Notes: generated by a model not told the origin, from the letters alone. Positions 8,143 through 16,971 are shown, counted from the first letter of the stretch. The stretch is 64,000 nt of DNA from Bog-473 sp963834405 (GCA_963834405.1 CAWIBX010000005.1:1116001-1180000); one strand, 5' to 3'. Program-made: numbers and translations.

Positions 8143-8856
8143 ATGACGACCTCCGCTTCAGAATTGATTCCACAAGAGGCGTTTCGCCTCTCAGGTCAAC
8201 AGGTTGCGTACTTTAATACCTTCGGGTTTCTTCATTTGCCGGGACTTTTCCGCGACGATATCGAAGCGATCACCGCCGGTTTCGAGAGGATCTTTGCGGA
8301 CCCGCGGCACGAACACTGGGAATTGGGAGAGGGTTTTCTGCACGGGGGCAGGCGCCGGGTGGCAATGGCCGGCTTCATCGACAAGGACGAAACGCTTCGC
8401 GGGTTGCGGGACGATGCACGGATACTCGGAGTCGTGAAGGGCCTCATCGGCGATGACTATGAGTATGCCGAGAGCGACGGCAACATCTGGTATTGCGAGA
8501 CGTCCTGGCATTCGGACGTCTACGGCTCCCCACTGTCGACGTACCACGTAAAGCTTTCCTTTTACCTCGATTCGCTGAGCGGCAACAGTGGCGCGATTCG
8601 CTTGATTCCGGGCTCCAACTTCTATGGGGAGTCCTTCGCGGAGACGCTGCGCAAGGGTCTGGCGAATCCCGAGAGGATCAAGGAGATCTATGGCGTCGAA
8701 GGCCCTGAGATCCCCGCCTGGACCTTGGCGAGCGAGCCGGGTGATCTCATTGTGTGGAACCAACGGACGATCCATGCCAGCTACAACGGTGAAGCCAGGC
8801 GCCGGTCTTTCGCACTGACCTTCAGAGAACGGGAAACCCCCGGAGAAGCGCAGTAG
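8143..8856 (+). CDS. PhyH-like (phytanoyl-CoA dioxygenase family) oxygenase
   Basis: A 237-residue 2-oxoglutarate/iron(II) dioxygenase of the PhyH family. The iron ligands appear as WHSDVYG (HxD, about residue 126) and the distal His in RTIHASYNG, and the 2OG-binding Arg follows in RRRSFALTF. The opening LSGQQVAYFNTFGFLHLPGLF is typical of the family's N-terminus. It is divergent from the radical SAM gene across 185 bp, an intergenic stretch with no further gene that I can support. PhyH-type enzymes in biosynthetic clusters hydroxylate or halogenate small molecules; the real target here is unknown. Confidence 0.85.
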   Translation: MTTSASELIPQEAFRLSGQQVAYFNTFGFLHLPGLFRDDIEAITAGFERIFADPRHEHWELGEGFLHGGRRRVAMAGFIDKDETLRGLRDDARILGVVKGLIGDDYEYAESDGNIWYCETSWHSDVYGSPLSTYHVKLSFYLDSLSGNSGAIRLIPGSNFYGESFAETLRKGLANPERIKEIYGVEGPEIPAWTLASEPGDLIVWNQRTIHASYNGEARRRSFALTFRERETPGEAQ

Positions 8857-8911
8857 GCGCGACCCCTGAGTCGCCTGCAACCGGCGGAAGCGCGGCAAGA
8901 AGTCGTCGTTC

Positions 8912-9790
8912 TCAACCCGCGTGACGGGAGGCGATCTCCTCGAAGGCGCGTACCGAACCTCCGAAGGGTCCGGTCTGATCGGGGTGGTGGAGCACGAATT
9001 GATCGAAGCCGAGCCCCGCGTAGGGTGCGGCTAGCTCATCGAACTGATCGGCCGACGTGATGTGCGGCTCGTAGGGCATCCAGAGGAGGACCTTGCCGAT
9101 CGTGGCGGGGTCGCGGCCGGTGTCTGTGCAGGCGGTTTGGAGGAGCGGGACCTGCCGCCGAATGGCGTGAAGCACCGTCTCGGGGGAGTGGGGTACTCCG
9201 GAGGTCGGACCGACGGTGACCCAGTTGCTTCCGAACTGCGCGGCCAGCCGCATGCCCTTCGCATTGCCCGCAGCGATGGTGAGGGGGATCGGTTGCTGCA
9301 CACCGCCCGGCGTGCTCGGCGCCTCCCGGGCGATGTAGTGCTCGGTGTGCAATGAGGTGCGCGTCGCGTGACGTCCCTCGACGATCGGGGCCAGCACCTG
9401 GAGGAAATTGGCGAACCGGGCCAGACGTTCGGCCGGCGCCCAGGGGTCCTGGCCGAGCGCGCCGGCGTCCGGACCCTGGCTGCCCGGGCCGAGGCCCAGG
9501 TCGAGACGTCCCTCGCTGACGTCATCGAGGGCTAGGGCGTCGCGGGCGAGGGTGACCGGGTGGCGGAAGTTCGGCGTGGCGACGAGGGTGCCGAGGCGGA
9601 TGCGGTCTGTGACGGCGGCGGCCGCGGCCAGGACGGGGAGGGCGGCGTGCCAGGGGCCGTCAGGCATGCCGCCCCAGCGGATGTGGTCGTAGGTCCAGGC
9701 GGTGACGAATCCGGCGTCGTCCGTCCACTCCCACTGGCGGCGGGCCTCGGGCCAGCGGTCGGTCGGGAGGATGACAAGGCCCACACGCAC
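8912..9790 (-). CDS. LLM class F420-dependent oxidoreductase
   Basis: A 292-residue luciferase-like monooxygenase (TIM-barrel) protein. It starts VGLVILP, has the DHIRWGG loop near residue 40, and contains RIRLGTLVATPNFRHP and the FNxL-type cofactor region typical of LLM proteins. In actinobacteria these usually use F420 or FMN; the exact cofactor is inferred. The GTG at 9790 was chosen because the open frame beyond it overlaps the divergent methyltransferase gene and encodes low-complexity sequence. It ends close to the PhyH gene, convergent with it. The substrate is unknown. Confidence 0.8.
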   Translation of the reverse strand: MRVGLVILPTDRWPEARRQWEWTDDAGFVTAWTYDHIRWGGMPDGPWHAALPVLAAAAAVTDRIRLGTLVATPNFRHPVTLARDALALDDVSEGRLDLGLGPGSQGPDAGALGQDPWAPAERLARFANFLQVLAPIVEGRHATRTSLHTEHYIAREAPSTPGGVQQPIPLTIAAGNAKGMRLAAQFGSNWVTVGPTSGVPHSPETVLHAIRRQVPLLQTACTDTGRDPATIGKVLLWMPYEPHITSADQFDELAAPYAGLGFDQFVLHHPDQTGPFGGSVRAFEEIASRHAG

Positions 9791-9804
9791 CGCGCGGACG
9801 CTAT

Positions 9805-9810
9805 TACGTT
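9805..9810 (+). promoter_or_regulatory. Putative -10 element, leaderless start
   Basis: TACGTT ends 6 nt before the GTG at 9817. The divergent gene starts at 9790, so only 26 bp separate the two start codons and there is little room for leaders on either transcript. Confidence 0.4.
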
Positions 9811-9816
9811 GTCGCC

Positions 9817-10650
9817 GTGGCCAACGAGGCAGAGGCCAAGCGGTGGAACGACGCAGGGTGGGTCGCGTCTTGGACGGAGCGGGAGAAGCTGACCGAGGCC
9901 GTCTCTCCCTATGTGCTGGCGGCGGTGGGGGCCCTTCCGGGGCAGCAATTGTGCGACGTGGGGTGTGGCGGCGGCTCGTTGGCGGTTGCGCTGGCGTCGG
10001 CGGTGGGGCCGGTGGGTTCGGTGGTGGGGCTGGACATCTCGATGCCCCTGCTCGGGATGGCCTGGGAACGTGCGGCGGCGGCCGGATGCCGGAACGTGCG
10101 CTTCGTCGAGATGGACGTGCAGACGGGGTCAGGTGAAGAGGGTCCGTTCGACGTCGTGGTGAGCCAGTTCGGGGTGATGTTCTTCGACGAGCCGACCGCA
10201 GCGTTCGGGGCAATACGACGCCGCGTCGGGGATGGAGGCCGGTTCGTCTTTAGTTGCTGGCAGGACGTCGAGCGCAACCCATGGCACCTGCGCTCCGCCT
10301 TGCGGGCGTTGCTGCCGACGCCCGTGACGCCGCCGCCGGGGAAGAGCCCCGTCGGACCGTTCGTGCTGGGGGACGACGAGTACGTGCGCGACATATTGGG
10401 GGCGGCGGGGTTCGGCGCGGTGGAGTGCGTGGAGCACGAGCTCGTCGTGCGGGGGTCGGCGTTGGCAGTGGCCGACACGTCGCAGTTGGGGTTCATGGGT
10501 GTGTCGCCGGAGCGTGAGGCCGAGGCGTTGGACCTGGTGTCGCGGCACCTGGCTCGTTTTGCGGTGGGGACCCACGAGGACGGGGGCGACGTCGTCTACG
10601 AATACCCGTTGGCGTTCCGGGTCTACGACGTCCGGCCGGGACCGGCATGA
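9817..10650 (+). CDS. Class I SAM-dependent methyltransferase, UbiE-like
   Basis: A 277-residue methyltransferase. Motif I is CDVGCGGGSLAVALA (about residues 46-60), followed by VVGLDIS, then FDVVVSQFGVMFF (motif IV, residues about 113-125) and a beta5 segment FVFSCWQD. The size and motif pattern resemble UbiE/COQ5-like enzymes acting on small molecules or lipids. The start is GTG 9817, with a TACGTT hexamer 6 nt upstream. Its stop overlaps the ATG of the next gene (ATGA), indicating translational coupling with the DUF3052 protein. Confidence 0.85.
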   Translation: MANEAEAKRWNDAGWVASWTEREKLTEAVSPYVLAAVGALPGQQLCDVGCGGGSLAVALASAVGPVGSVVGLDISMPLLGMAWERAAAAGCRNVRFVEMDVQTGSGEEGPFDVVVSQFGVMFFDEPTAAFGAIRRRVGDGGRFVFSCWQDVERNPWHLRSALRALLPTPVTPPPGKSPVGPFVLGDDEYVRDILGAAGFGAVECVEHELVVRGSALAVADTSQLGFMGVSPEREAEALDLVSRHLARFAVGTHEDGGDVVYEYPLAFRVYDVRPGPA

Positions 10651-11114
10651 CAGGACGCACCGGGGCTCGTGCCGGCGCAGGGGCTCGTGCCGGTGCCCTG
10701 GCTGGAGTGGGCGCCGGGTACAGCGGGACGCCCCTGCTCAAGAAACTCGGCGTCAAGGAAGGCTCGACGCTGACCCTGGTCGGCGAGCCGGCGGGGGCGA
10801 TCGGCAAGACGCCGGCGAGCGTCACCATCCGCCGCCAGGTCCGGGGTTCATCTGACGTGGTCGTGGCGTTCTTCACCCGGCGCCAGGCCCTGGAGCGCCG
10901 GGTCGGCCCCTTGTCCCGGATGATCTACCCCGACGGAGGGCTGTGGATCGCCTGGCCCAAGCGGTCGTCCGGGCTCGAGACCACCGTCAACGAGGACGTC
11001 GTACGCGAAGTTGCGCTGCCGTTGGGCCTCGTCGACAACAAGGTGTGTGCGATCGACGAGACGTGGTCGGGACTGCGGATGGTGTGGCGGCGGGAAAGAA
11101 GGGGACCCAGCTGA
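10647..11114 (+). CDS. DUF3052 family protein
   Basis: A 155-residue protein whose core, from GYSGTPLLKKLGVKEG (about residue 24) through YPDGGLWIAWPKRSSG to NKVCAIDETWSGLRMVWRR, matches the DUF3052 family, which has no established function. The first 24 residues are an Ala/Gly/Arg low-complexity tail encoded by an 18-bp direct repeat (10662-10679 and 10680-10697). Either this is a real extension or translation begins further downstream at an in-frame GTG. The ATG overlaps the preceding methyltransferase stop by 4 bp. Confidence 0.75.
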   Translation: MTGRTGARAGAGARAGALAGVGAGYSGTPLLKKLGVKEGSTLTLVGEPAGAIGKTPASVTIRRQVRGSSDVVVAFFTRRQALERRVGPLSRMIYPDGGLWIAWPKRSSGLETTVNEDVVREVALPLGLVDNKVCAIDETWSGLRMVWRRERRGPS

Positions 11115-11140
11115 GCAGCGTCCGGGTCAGAACGTCGACG

Positions 11141-11812
11141 TCAGAAGAATCCGAGGCGTGACAGCGGCCAGATCCGGAAGTCGACCTTGCCCACGATCGT
11201 CGATTCGTTGATGGGGCCCCAGTAACGGCTGTCGCACGACTCCGGGCGGTTGTCACCCATGACGTAGACGTCCCCGCTCGGGACACGGTAGGGATGGTGC
11301 AGCGAGTACGGCGCGGCCGACGGTCCCGGTTCGGTCGAGTTCTGGTCTGCTGCTGGGAGCCACGGTTCGGGCAGGTACTTGCCGTTTATGTAGACGCGTC
11401 CCCGCGCCAGCGAAACGGTCTCGCCGGGCAACCCGATCACGCGCTTCACCAAGTCCGACACTGGGGGGCCGGCACAGTCTTCCTTCGGCGGCGTCGAGAA
11501 GACGACGATGTTGCTCCGGTCGACGCCATGGAGGTGATAGCTCAGCTTGTCGACGACGATGCGGTCGCCCACCTGAAGCGTGGGTTCCATGGAGCCGGAG
11601 GGGATGGAGTACGTCGCGACCACGAAGGTCCGCAGCAGGACCGCGATGACGACCGCAACCACGACCACGATGGCCAGCTCTATGGCCCAACGGTTCGACC
11701 GTCCCGACGAGGCGGCGACGTGGCGGCCTCGGCCCTTGTCCTCCGGTGGCTCGCCATCCGTTTGCTCCTGAGCCTGGGTATCCGTTCCCGTGGCCTGGTC
11801 CTCGACCTCCAT
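11141..11812 (-). CDS. lepB: Signal peptidase I
   Basis: A 223-residue type I signal peptidase, which cleaves signal peptides of exported proteins at the outer face of the membrane. A cytoplasmic acidic tail of about 45 residues leads into one membrane segment (IELAIVVVVAVVIAVLLRTF). The catalytic serine lies in SGSMEPTL, the general-base lysine in LVKRVIGLPGETV, and the conserved GDNRPES box follows near the C-terminus. Two ATGs occur in tandem (11815 and 11812); the second is 7 nt past a TAATAC hexamer and fits a leaderless start. It is divergent from the HAD gene. Confidence 0.95.
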   Translation of the reverse strand: MEVEDQATGTDTQAQEQTDGEPPEDKGRGRHVAASSGRSNRWAIELAIVVVVAVVIAVLLRTFVVATYSIPSGSMEPTLQVGDRIVVDKLSYHLHGVDRSNIVVFSTPPKEDCAGPPVSDLVKRVIGLPGETVSLARGRVYINGKYLPEPWLPAADQNSTEPGPSAAPYSLHHPYRVPSGDVYVMGDNRPESCDSRYWGPINESTIVGKVDFRIWPLSRLGFF

Positions 11813-11819
11813 CATCGAA

Positions 11820-11825
11820 GTATTA
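11820..11825 (-). promoter_or_regulatory. Putative -10 element upstream of lepB
   Basis: TAATAC on the minus strand, 4 nt before the first ATG and 7 nt before the second ATG of the signal peptidase gene. The spacing favours the second ATG and a leaderless or near-leaderless transcript. Confidence 0.45.
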
Positions 11826-11888
11826 CCCGGTCCGACGAGTTGGCCTGTTCAGTCGGGCAAACGTCCTGTGTCACGGCCTCGGGACAGT

Positions 11889-12656
11889 ATGGGGACCGTG
11901 GTCGCGGCCGTCGTCTTCGACTTCTACGGGACCCTGGCCCACTGGGCCGAGGGTGCAGGCATCAATTACGCCGCGGTCTTCGCCCGACACGGCTACGTCC
12001 TGCCCGACTCCGTCCTCAACGACTACTTCACCCTCTACGACGGCGCCGACCATTACGAGCACTCGGTCAACGAGGACGCCTACGAGCGCTGGGTGCGCGC
12101 ACGCCTCCGCCAACTCGTCGAGAGTGGCGGCGTCCAGCCGTTGCACGTGGACGTGCTGGTGGACTCGTTGCGCGCCGCCGACGGGGGACCCATGGTCCCA
12201 TACTCCGAGGCGGAGTCGACGTTGCATGCGGTGCGGGACGCCGGACTCGCGGTCGGCGTCTGCTCCAACTGGGGCTGGGAGCTCGATCCCTTCCTCGACC
12301 AGACCGGCCTCCTCGACCTTGTCGACTCCGCCCTCACCTCCGCCCGGGTGGGGACCCGCAAGCCACACCCGGACATCTACGTCCGGACCGCGCAGTCGTT
12401 GGGCGTCGACCTGGAGGAGATCGTCTTCGTCGGGGATTCGTGGGAGCCTGACGTGCGCGGCCCCCGTCGGATGGGGATGACCGCGGTCCACGTGTGGCGC
12501 GACGACGAGCGGAGAGGCCAGGTGGCGCCCGCCCTGGACGAGGGCGACCACCGCGTCGCCGACCTGCGCGGCGTTCTGGACGTCCTCGAAGGCCTCGGGT
12601 GTGCGGTGGACGCTGGTCTCGAACTCGACTTCGACTTCGAGGAGGGCGTCGGCTGA
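11889..12656 (+). CDS. HAD family hydrolase
   Basis: A 255-residue haloacid dehalogenase-like phosphatase. Motif I is FDFYGTLAHW with the nucleophile Asp and following Asp/Tyr position, motif II lies in GVCSNWGW, the motif III lysine in RKPHPDIY, and motif IV in VFVGDSWEPD. The cap between residues 20 and 110 is the small helical C1 type. The physiological phosphate ester is unknown. An in-frame GTG at 11898 lies 7 nt past CAGTAT and could be the true leaderless start, which would shorten the protein by three residues. Confidence 0.85.
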   Translation: MGTVVAAVVFDFYGTLAHWAEGAGINYAAVFARHGYVLPDSVLNDYFTLYDGADHYEHSVNEDAYERWVRARLRQLVESGGVQPLHVDVLVDSLRAADGGPMVPYSEAESTLHAVRDAGLAVGVCSNWGWELDPFLDQTGLLDLVDSALTSARVGTRKPHPDIYVRTAQSLGVDLEEIVFVGDSWEPDVRGPRRMGMTAVHVWRDDERRGQVAPALDEGDHRVADLRGVLDVLEGLGCAVDAGLELDFDFEEGVG

Positions 12657-12660
12657 CGAG

Positions 12661-14373
12661 CTAGCGGTCAGCCCCCACCGGCGGTCGACCGTTCTGGGCC
12701 AGTCCCGCCGCCAGCTTCTCCCGCTCCTCGTCCGTCAGAGGCACGAAACCGCCCCCGGTACCGGCGTCCGGCGTCCCGAGCGGACGCCACCACACCGGCT
12801 CGTCGCACACCCAGGCCTCTTCTCGCAAGCCGACCTTGGTCACCTTCCCGGTCGCCGTCTGGGGCAGCGACGCCGACACGCGCACGTACCGGGGGACCCA
12901 CTTGGGGCCCAGGTCGGGCTGGTCGTCCAGCCAGGCGGCGAACGCGTCCGGGTCGAAGGACCGGCCCGGCACCATCTCTAACGCGGCCATGACCTGGTCG
13001 CCGGCCCCCGACTCCGTGTCGGGGACGGGGTAGACGGCGACCACAGAGAGGTCGGGGTTGCGGGACAGGATGTTTTCCACGGGGCCGGCGGCGAAGTTCT
13101 CCGAATCGACCCGGAGCCAGTCGCCCGACCGGCCGGCGAAGTAGAAGAAACCGTCGGCGTCGACGTAGCCGAGGTCGCCGGTCCAGTAGTGGCCGTCCCG
13201 GAGCCGGTCACGTTCGGCGTCCTCCCGCTTGTAGTAGCCCTCGAACTTCCCCCGTCCGCTCCGGTTGACGATCTCGCCGATGGCCGCGCCCGCGTTCAGC
13301 AGCTTGCCGTCGGCGTCGAACTCCGCCCGCGCGCACTCCTCACCGGTCTCCGGGTTGAGCACGGCCAGGTCGACGTTGTCCACGGGCCTGCCCACCGCGC
13401 CGGCCGGCATGCCGAGCACCGGGTTGATGCTCGCCCCGCCCTCGCTCTGGCCGTAGCCCTCAATGAGGTAGCAGCCGAACCGCTTGTGGAACCGCTTGCG
13501 GTCCCGCAGCGACGCCTCCGTCCCGAACGCGCTCTTCAGCGTGTTCTCGGCGTCGTCCGGACGCTCGGGCGTGGCCAGGATGTAGGCGATCGCTTTGCCC
13601 ACGTAGCTGAATTTGGTCGCCCCGAACCGGCGCACGTCGTCCATGAAGGCCGACGCGCTGAACCGTGGCCTCGTCGCAATCGTCGCACCCACCATCACGG
13701 CCGGCCCCCACAGCGCCATGAGGGCATTGCCGTGGAAGAGCGGCATGGGGCAGTAACAGACATCCTCGGTCGTGTAGCCGTAGCCGGGGGCCGCCACCTC
13801 GGCGATACCGGCCAGCCGACCCTGCGTGCAGCGCACCGCCTTGGGCACGCCCGTCGTGCCCGACGTGAAGATGAGCAGGTACAGCGCGTCTTCCGAAATG
13901 TCGCTGGCCCGAATGACGAGGTCCCGCGCCCCGTCGCTTTCGGCGTGGTCCCTCAGTAGGGCGTCGTACCGTTCCGTCCCGACCACGAGGACGTGGTTCT
14001 CGCCCAGTCCCAGGTCGAGTCCCCCGAGCAACGCGGCACCCTCGTCGTCGGTGACGATCAGCCTGCAGTCCGTCGCCCGCACGTCGGCCGCCAGCGCCTC
14101 CCCCCGGCGGGTCGGGTTGATGCCCACGATGGCCGCACCCGCCAGGGCGGCCCCGTTGAGCCAGAACAGGTACTCGGGGCCGTTGGGCAGGAGGACCGCG
14201 ATATGCGGTTGGCCGGCCCCGGCACTCGAGGTCGCGAACATCGACCGGGCCAGCGCCCCCCTCGCCGCCCCTTCATAGACGGCCTCCCGCCACGTCCACG
14301 TCCCACCGGCGTCCACGACACCGGTCCGGTCGTCGTCGGACCGGGCCGCCACCATGGCGGCGACGGTCGTCAT
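12661..14373 (-). CDS. Acyl-CoA synthetase (AMP-binding, FadD-like)
   Basis: A 570-residue ATP-dependent acyl-CoA ligase. The AMP-binding P-loop is LLIFTSGTTGVPKAV (about residue 169), followed by the A5-type GYGQSEGG, then the YWTGDLGYVD motif and the C-terminal lysine in QTATGKVTKV. Length and motifs fit long-chain or steroid-acid ligases of the FadD group; the exact acid is unknown. ATG 14373 overlaps the stop of the alpha-hydroxy-acid oxidase gene (ATGA), and GGAGGG lies 7 nt upstream, so expression is coupled. Together they face the LLM-thiolase operon and probably activate substrates for it. Confidence 0.9.
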   Translation of the reverse strand: MTTVAAMVAARSDDDRTGVVDAGGTWTWREAVYEGAARGALARSMFATSSAGAGQPHIAVLLPNGPEYLFWLNGAALAGAAIVGINPTRRGEALAADVRATDCRLIVTDDEGAALLGGLDLGLGENHVLVVGTERYDALLRDHAESDGARDLVIRASDISEDALYLLIFTSGTTGVPKAVRCTQGRLAGIAEVAAPGYGYTTEDVCYCPMPLFHGNALMALWGPAVMVGATIATRPRFSASAFMDDVRRFGATKFSYVGKAIAYILATPERPDDAENTLKSAFGTEASLRDRKRFHKRFGCYLIEGYGQSEGGASINPVLGMPAGAVGRPVDNVDLAVLNPETGEECARAEFDADGKLLNAGAAIGEIVNRSGRGKFEGYYKREDAERDRLRDGHYWTGDLGYVDADGFFYFAGRSGDWLRVDSENFAAGPVENILSRNPDLSVVAVYPVPDTESGAGDQVMAALEMVPGRSFDPDAFAAWLDDQPDLGPKWVPRYVRVSASLPQTATGKVTKVGLREEAWVCDEPVWWRPLGTPDAGTGGGFVPLTDEEREKLAAGLAQNGRPPVGADR

Positions 14374-15590
14374 AGGAGGTCCCTCCCCACGCAATAGCCC
14401 GGAGCCCGCCGCACGAGCCCACGGTCCACGTCGGAAACCGTCGCCGCACCGCACAGCGCCAGCGCCCGGCGCAACTCGACCTCGTACCAGCGCAACAGCG
14501 CCGCCACGCCCTCCGCGCCCCCCGTCGCCACCGCCCACAGCGACGGCCGCCCCACCAACGTCGCCCGGGCCCCCAAGGCCAGCGCCTTCACCACGTCGGG
14601 CGAACGCCGGATCCCGCCGTCCACGTACACCTCCACCCGGCCGCTCACCGCGTCGACGATCTCGGCCAAGACGTCGGCCGTGGCCGGCGCATCGGCCAGC
14701 TGGCGCGCCCCGTGGTTCGACACCACGATGGCCGAAGCCCCGGCGTCAACGCACCGCACCGCGTCGTCGGCCCGTTGCACGCCCTTGACCACAACCGGCA
14801 ACCCGCCGCCCAGCCCCGCCAGCCAGCCGACGTCGTCTGGGGTCAGGGCAGGCTCGAACTCCCGGGTGACGATGGCCATGAAGCCACCCTCCCGGGCGCT
14901 CGACGTGCTGTCACCCGCCAGGTTCGGCAGCGCCAGGTCGTCCGGCAGCCGCACCCCGGTCCGCCATTCCCGCAGCCGCAAACCCGACACCGGCGCGTCC
15001 ACCGTCAGCACCAGCGCCCCGTACCCGGCATTCACGGCACGGGCCACCAGTTCCTCGGTCCGGGCCCGCTCCCGTAGTATGTAGACCTGCATCCACCGCG
15101 CCGCCCCGGGCGCCGCCGCCGCCACGTCCTCCAGCGGACACGTCGCCAGCGACGACAGGATCATCAGCGCCCCCGCGGCCGCCGCCCCCCGGGCCGTCGC
15201 CACCTCGGCCTCGGGGTGGGCCAGCCCCTGTATCGCCGTCGGCGCGATCGCCACCGGCGACGCCACCGCCGCTCCCAACAAAGTCGTCGCCGTCGACACC
15301 CCGTCCACCCCGGCCAGGACCCGGGGGTGGAGCTGCCAGTGCCCCCAGGCCGCCACGTTGCCGGCCAGCAGCCGCTCGTCGTCCGCCCCGCCGGCGTAGT
15401 ACGCGTAGGCCATCTCACCGATGACCCGGCGGGCCTCGTGCTCGAGCTCCTCCAGCGACAGGTCCGTCACCAGCGGCCCCGGTCCGGCCCCGGCCGTCAG
15501 CCCGGTCCCCGGCAAGTCCACGCCCACCTCCACTTCCGGGTTGTGCCCCGAAGTCCTGGTCCTGGCAGGATGAGTGGGCACGAGCCGCAT
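14370..15590 (-). CDS. FMN-dependent alpha-hydroxy-acid oxidase/dehydrogenase
   Basis: A 406-residue TIM-barrel flavoenzyme of the lactate dehydrogenase/glycolate oxidase family. Diagnostic parts are YYAGGADDE near residue 60, IAPTAIQGLAHPEAE for flavin binding, LTVDAPV, VVVKGVQ with the active-site Lys, and VSNHGARQLADA with the catalytic His and Arg pair, followed by DGGIRRSPDVVKAL. It oxidises 2-hydroxy acids to 2-oxo acids; the electron acceptor is unclear. ATG 15590 lies 45 bp from the divergent LLM gene. An MftD-like role (mycofactocin maturation) is possible, but no mycofactocin genes are seen here. Confidence 0.85.
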   Translation of the reverse strand: MRLVPTHPARTRTSGHNPEVEVGVDLPGTGLTAGAGPGPLVTDLSLEELEHEARRVIGEMAYAYYAGGADDERLLAGNVAAWGHWQLHPRVLAGVDGVSTATTLLGAAVASPVAIAPTAIQGLAHPEAEVATARGAAAAGALMILSSLATCPLEDVAAAAPGAARWMQVYILRERARTEELVARAVNAGYGALVLTVDAPVSGLRLREWRTGVRLPDDLALPNLAGDSTSSAREGGFMAIVTREFEPALTPDDVGWLAGLGGGLPVVVKGVQRADDAVRCVDAGASAIVVSNHGARQLADAPATADVLAEIVDAVSGRVEVYVDGGIRRSPDVVKALALGARATLVGRPSLWAVATGGAEGVAALLRWYEVELRRALALCGAATVSDVDRGLVRRAPGYCVGRDLL

Positions 15591-15635
15591 GGTAGGCGGC
15601 CCGGTACCCAGAACCCACCCAGCCAGGGAGCAGTC

Positions 15636-16511
15636 GTGCGTTTCTCGTATGCGGAGTCGATGGTCGACCCCTCGTATTACCTCCCCCTCGCCCGGGCCGC
15701 CGAGGACGCTGGATACGACGCCATGGTCGTCCCCGAGTCCATCTGCTACCCCGAACACTCCGACACCACCTATCCCTACAACCCCGATGGGACCCGCGAG
15801 TTCCTCGAGGACAAGCCCTTCCTCGAGCCGTTCTCGCTCATCCCCGCCATGGGCGCCGTCACGCAGCGCCTCCGCTTCGTCACCTTCGTCGTCAAGCTCC
15901 CCGTCCGCCAGCCCGTCCTCTTCGCCAAGCAGGTCAGCTCGACCGCCGTCCTCACCGGCGACCGCCTGCTCCTCGGCGTCGGGAGCAGCCCCTGGCCCGA
16001 GGACTACGCCATCTGCGGCGTCCCCTGGGAGCGCCGGGGCAAGCGCATGGACGAGGAGATCGCCATCATCCGCGGCCTCCTCGCCGGCGGTTACTTCGAA
16101 CACCACGGAGAGATCTTCGACCTCCCGTCCGTGAAAATTTGTCCTACACCGCGCGCTCCCGTGCCGATCCTGATCGGCGGCCATCACGAGGCTGCCCTCC
16201 GAAGGGCCGCGCGCTCCGGAGATGGCTGGTTGCATGGCGGCGGCGACCCCGCCGACCTCCCCGGCCTGCTCGACCGGCTCGCCATCCTCCGCAAGGAGCA
16301 CGGCACCGACTCCAAGCCCTTCGGGATCCACGTGATCTCCATGGACGCCTACACGCCGGACGGCGTGCACCGCCTCGAGGACCTCGGCGTGACGGACGTC
16401 ATCGTCGGCTTCCGCTTGCCCTACGGGCACGAGCAGGACACCGAACCGCTCCAGACCAAGATCGACAACCTGCGCCGTTTCTCCGATGACGTCATCGCCA
16501 AAGTCCGCTGA
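15636..16511 (+). CDS. LLM class flavin-dependent oxidoreductase
   Basis: A 291-residue luciferase-like protein starting FSYAESMVDPSYYLPLARA, with VVPESICYPEHSD, LRFVTFVVKLPVRQP, LLLGVGSSPWPEDYAICG and PVPILIGGHHEAALRRAA, all LLM landmarks. It probably uses F420 or reduced FMN. It opens a run of four genes in the same direction (LLM, SnoaL-like, DUF35, thiolase). AGGGAG before GTG 15636 is a plausible Shine-Dalgarno. In lipid and steroid degradation clusters such enzymes act on acyl-CoA or polycyclic intermediates; this is inference from context. Confidence 0.85.
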   Translation: MRFSYAESMVDPSYYLPLARAAEDAGYDAMVVPESICYPEHSDTTYPYNPDGTREFLEDKPFLEPFSLIPAMGAVTQRLRFVTFVVKLPVRQPVLFAKQVSSTAVLTGDRLLLGVGSSPWPEDYAICGVPWERRGKRMDEEIAIIRGLLAGGYFEHHGEIFDLPSVKICPTPRAPVPILIGGHHEAALRRAARSGDGWLHGGGDPADLPGLLDRLAILRKEHGTDSKPFGIHVISMDAYTPDGVHRLEDLGVTDVIVGFRLPYGHEQDTEPLQTKIDNLRRFSDDVIAKVR

Positions 16512-16534
16512 CCATTGACCGAGGGACACCACCC

Positions 16535-16969
16535 GTGACCGACACCGATACCAACACCACCCACGCACTGAACGCGCGTGAGCTCGGCATCCGCTCCCGC
16601 GCCGCCGTCCACGCCCGCGACCGCGACGGCTGGCTGAACCTCTTCGCCGAGGACGCCATCGTCCAGGACCCCATCGGGCCCTCTCCCTTCGACCCCGAGG
16701 GCAAGGGCCATCACGGCCGCGCCGCCATCGCCGCGTTCTACGACGAGGTCATCGCCCCAAGCGAGGCGGTCGACTTCGAAATCACCCAGTCCTACCTCGC
16801 CGGCGACGAGGTGGCGGACGTCGGCATCATCCGGACGACGATCGCCGGCGGCACGCACCAGGCCGTCGTGCACGTCGTCATGACCTACCGCAGCGACGGC
16901 GCCGGCAAGATCGCCTCGCTCCGCGCCTACTGGGAATTCGACAAGCTCGAGCTGGTCGAACTGTCCTGA
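16535..16969 (+). CDS. SnoaL/NTF2-like protein
   Basis: A 144-residue protein of the NTF2-like (SnoaL, ketosteroid-isomerase-like) fold. RSRAAVHARDRDGWLNLFAEDAIVQDP is the typical N-terminal helix and strand, and MTYRSDGAGKIASLRAYWE the C-terminal strand. Members catalyse isomerisation, cyclisation or hydration, or serve as binding proteins. It starts at GTG 16535, with GAGGGA about 12 nt upstream, and lies 23 nt after the LLM gene and 2 nt before the DUF35 gene. The substrate is unknown, but the operon suggests an acyl-CoA or steroid-like intermediate. Confidence 0.8.
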   Translation: MTDTDTNTTHALNARELGIRSRAAVHARDRDGWLNLFAEDAIVQDPIGPSPFDPEGKGHHGRAAIAAFYDEVIAPSEAVDFEITQSYLAGDEVADVGIIRTTIAGGTHQAVVHVVMTYRSDGAGKIASLRAYWEFDKLELVELS

Positions 16970-16971
16970 CC

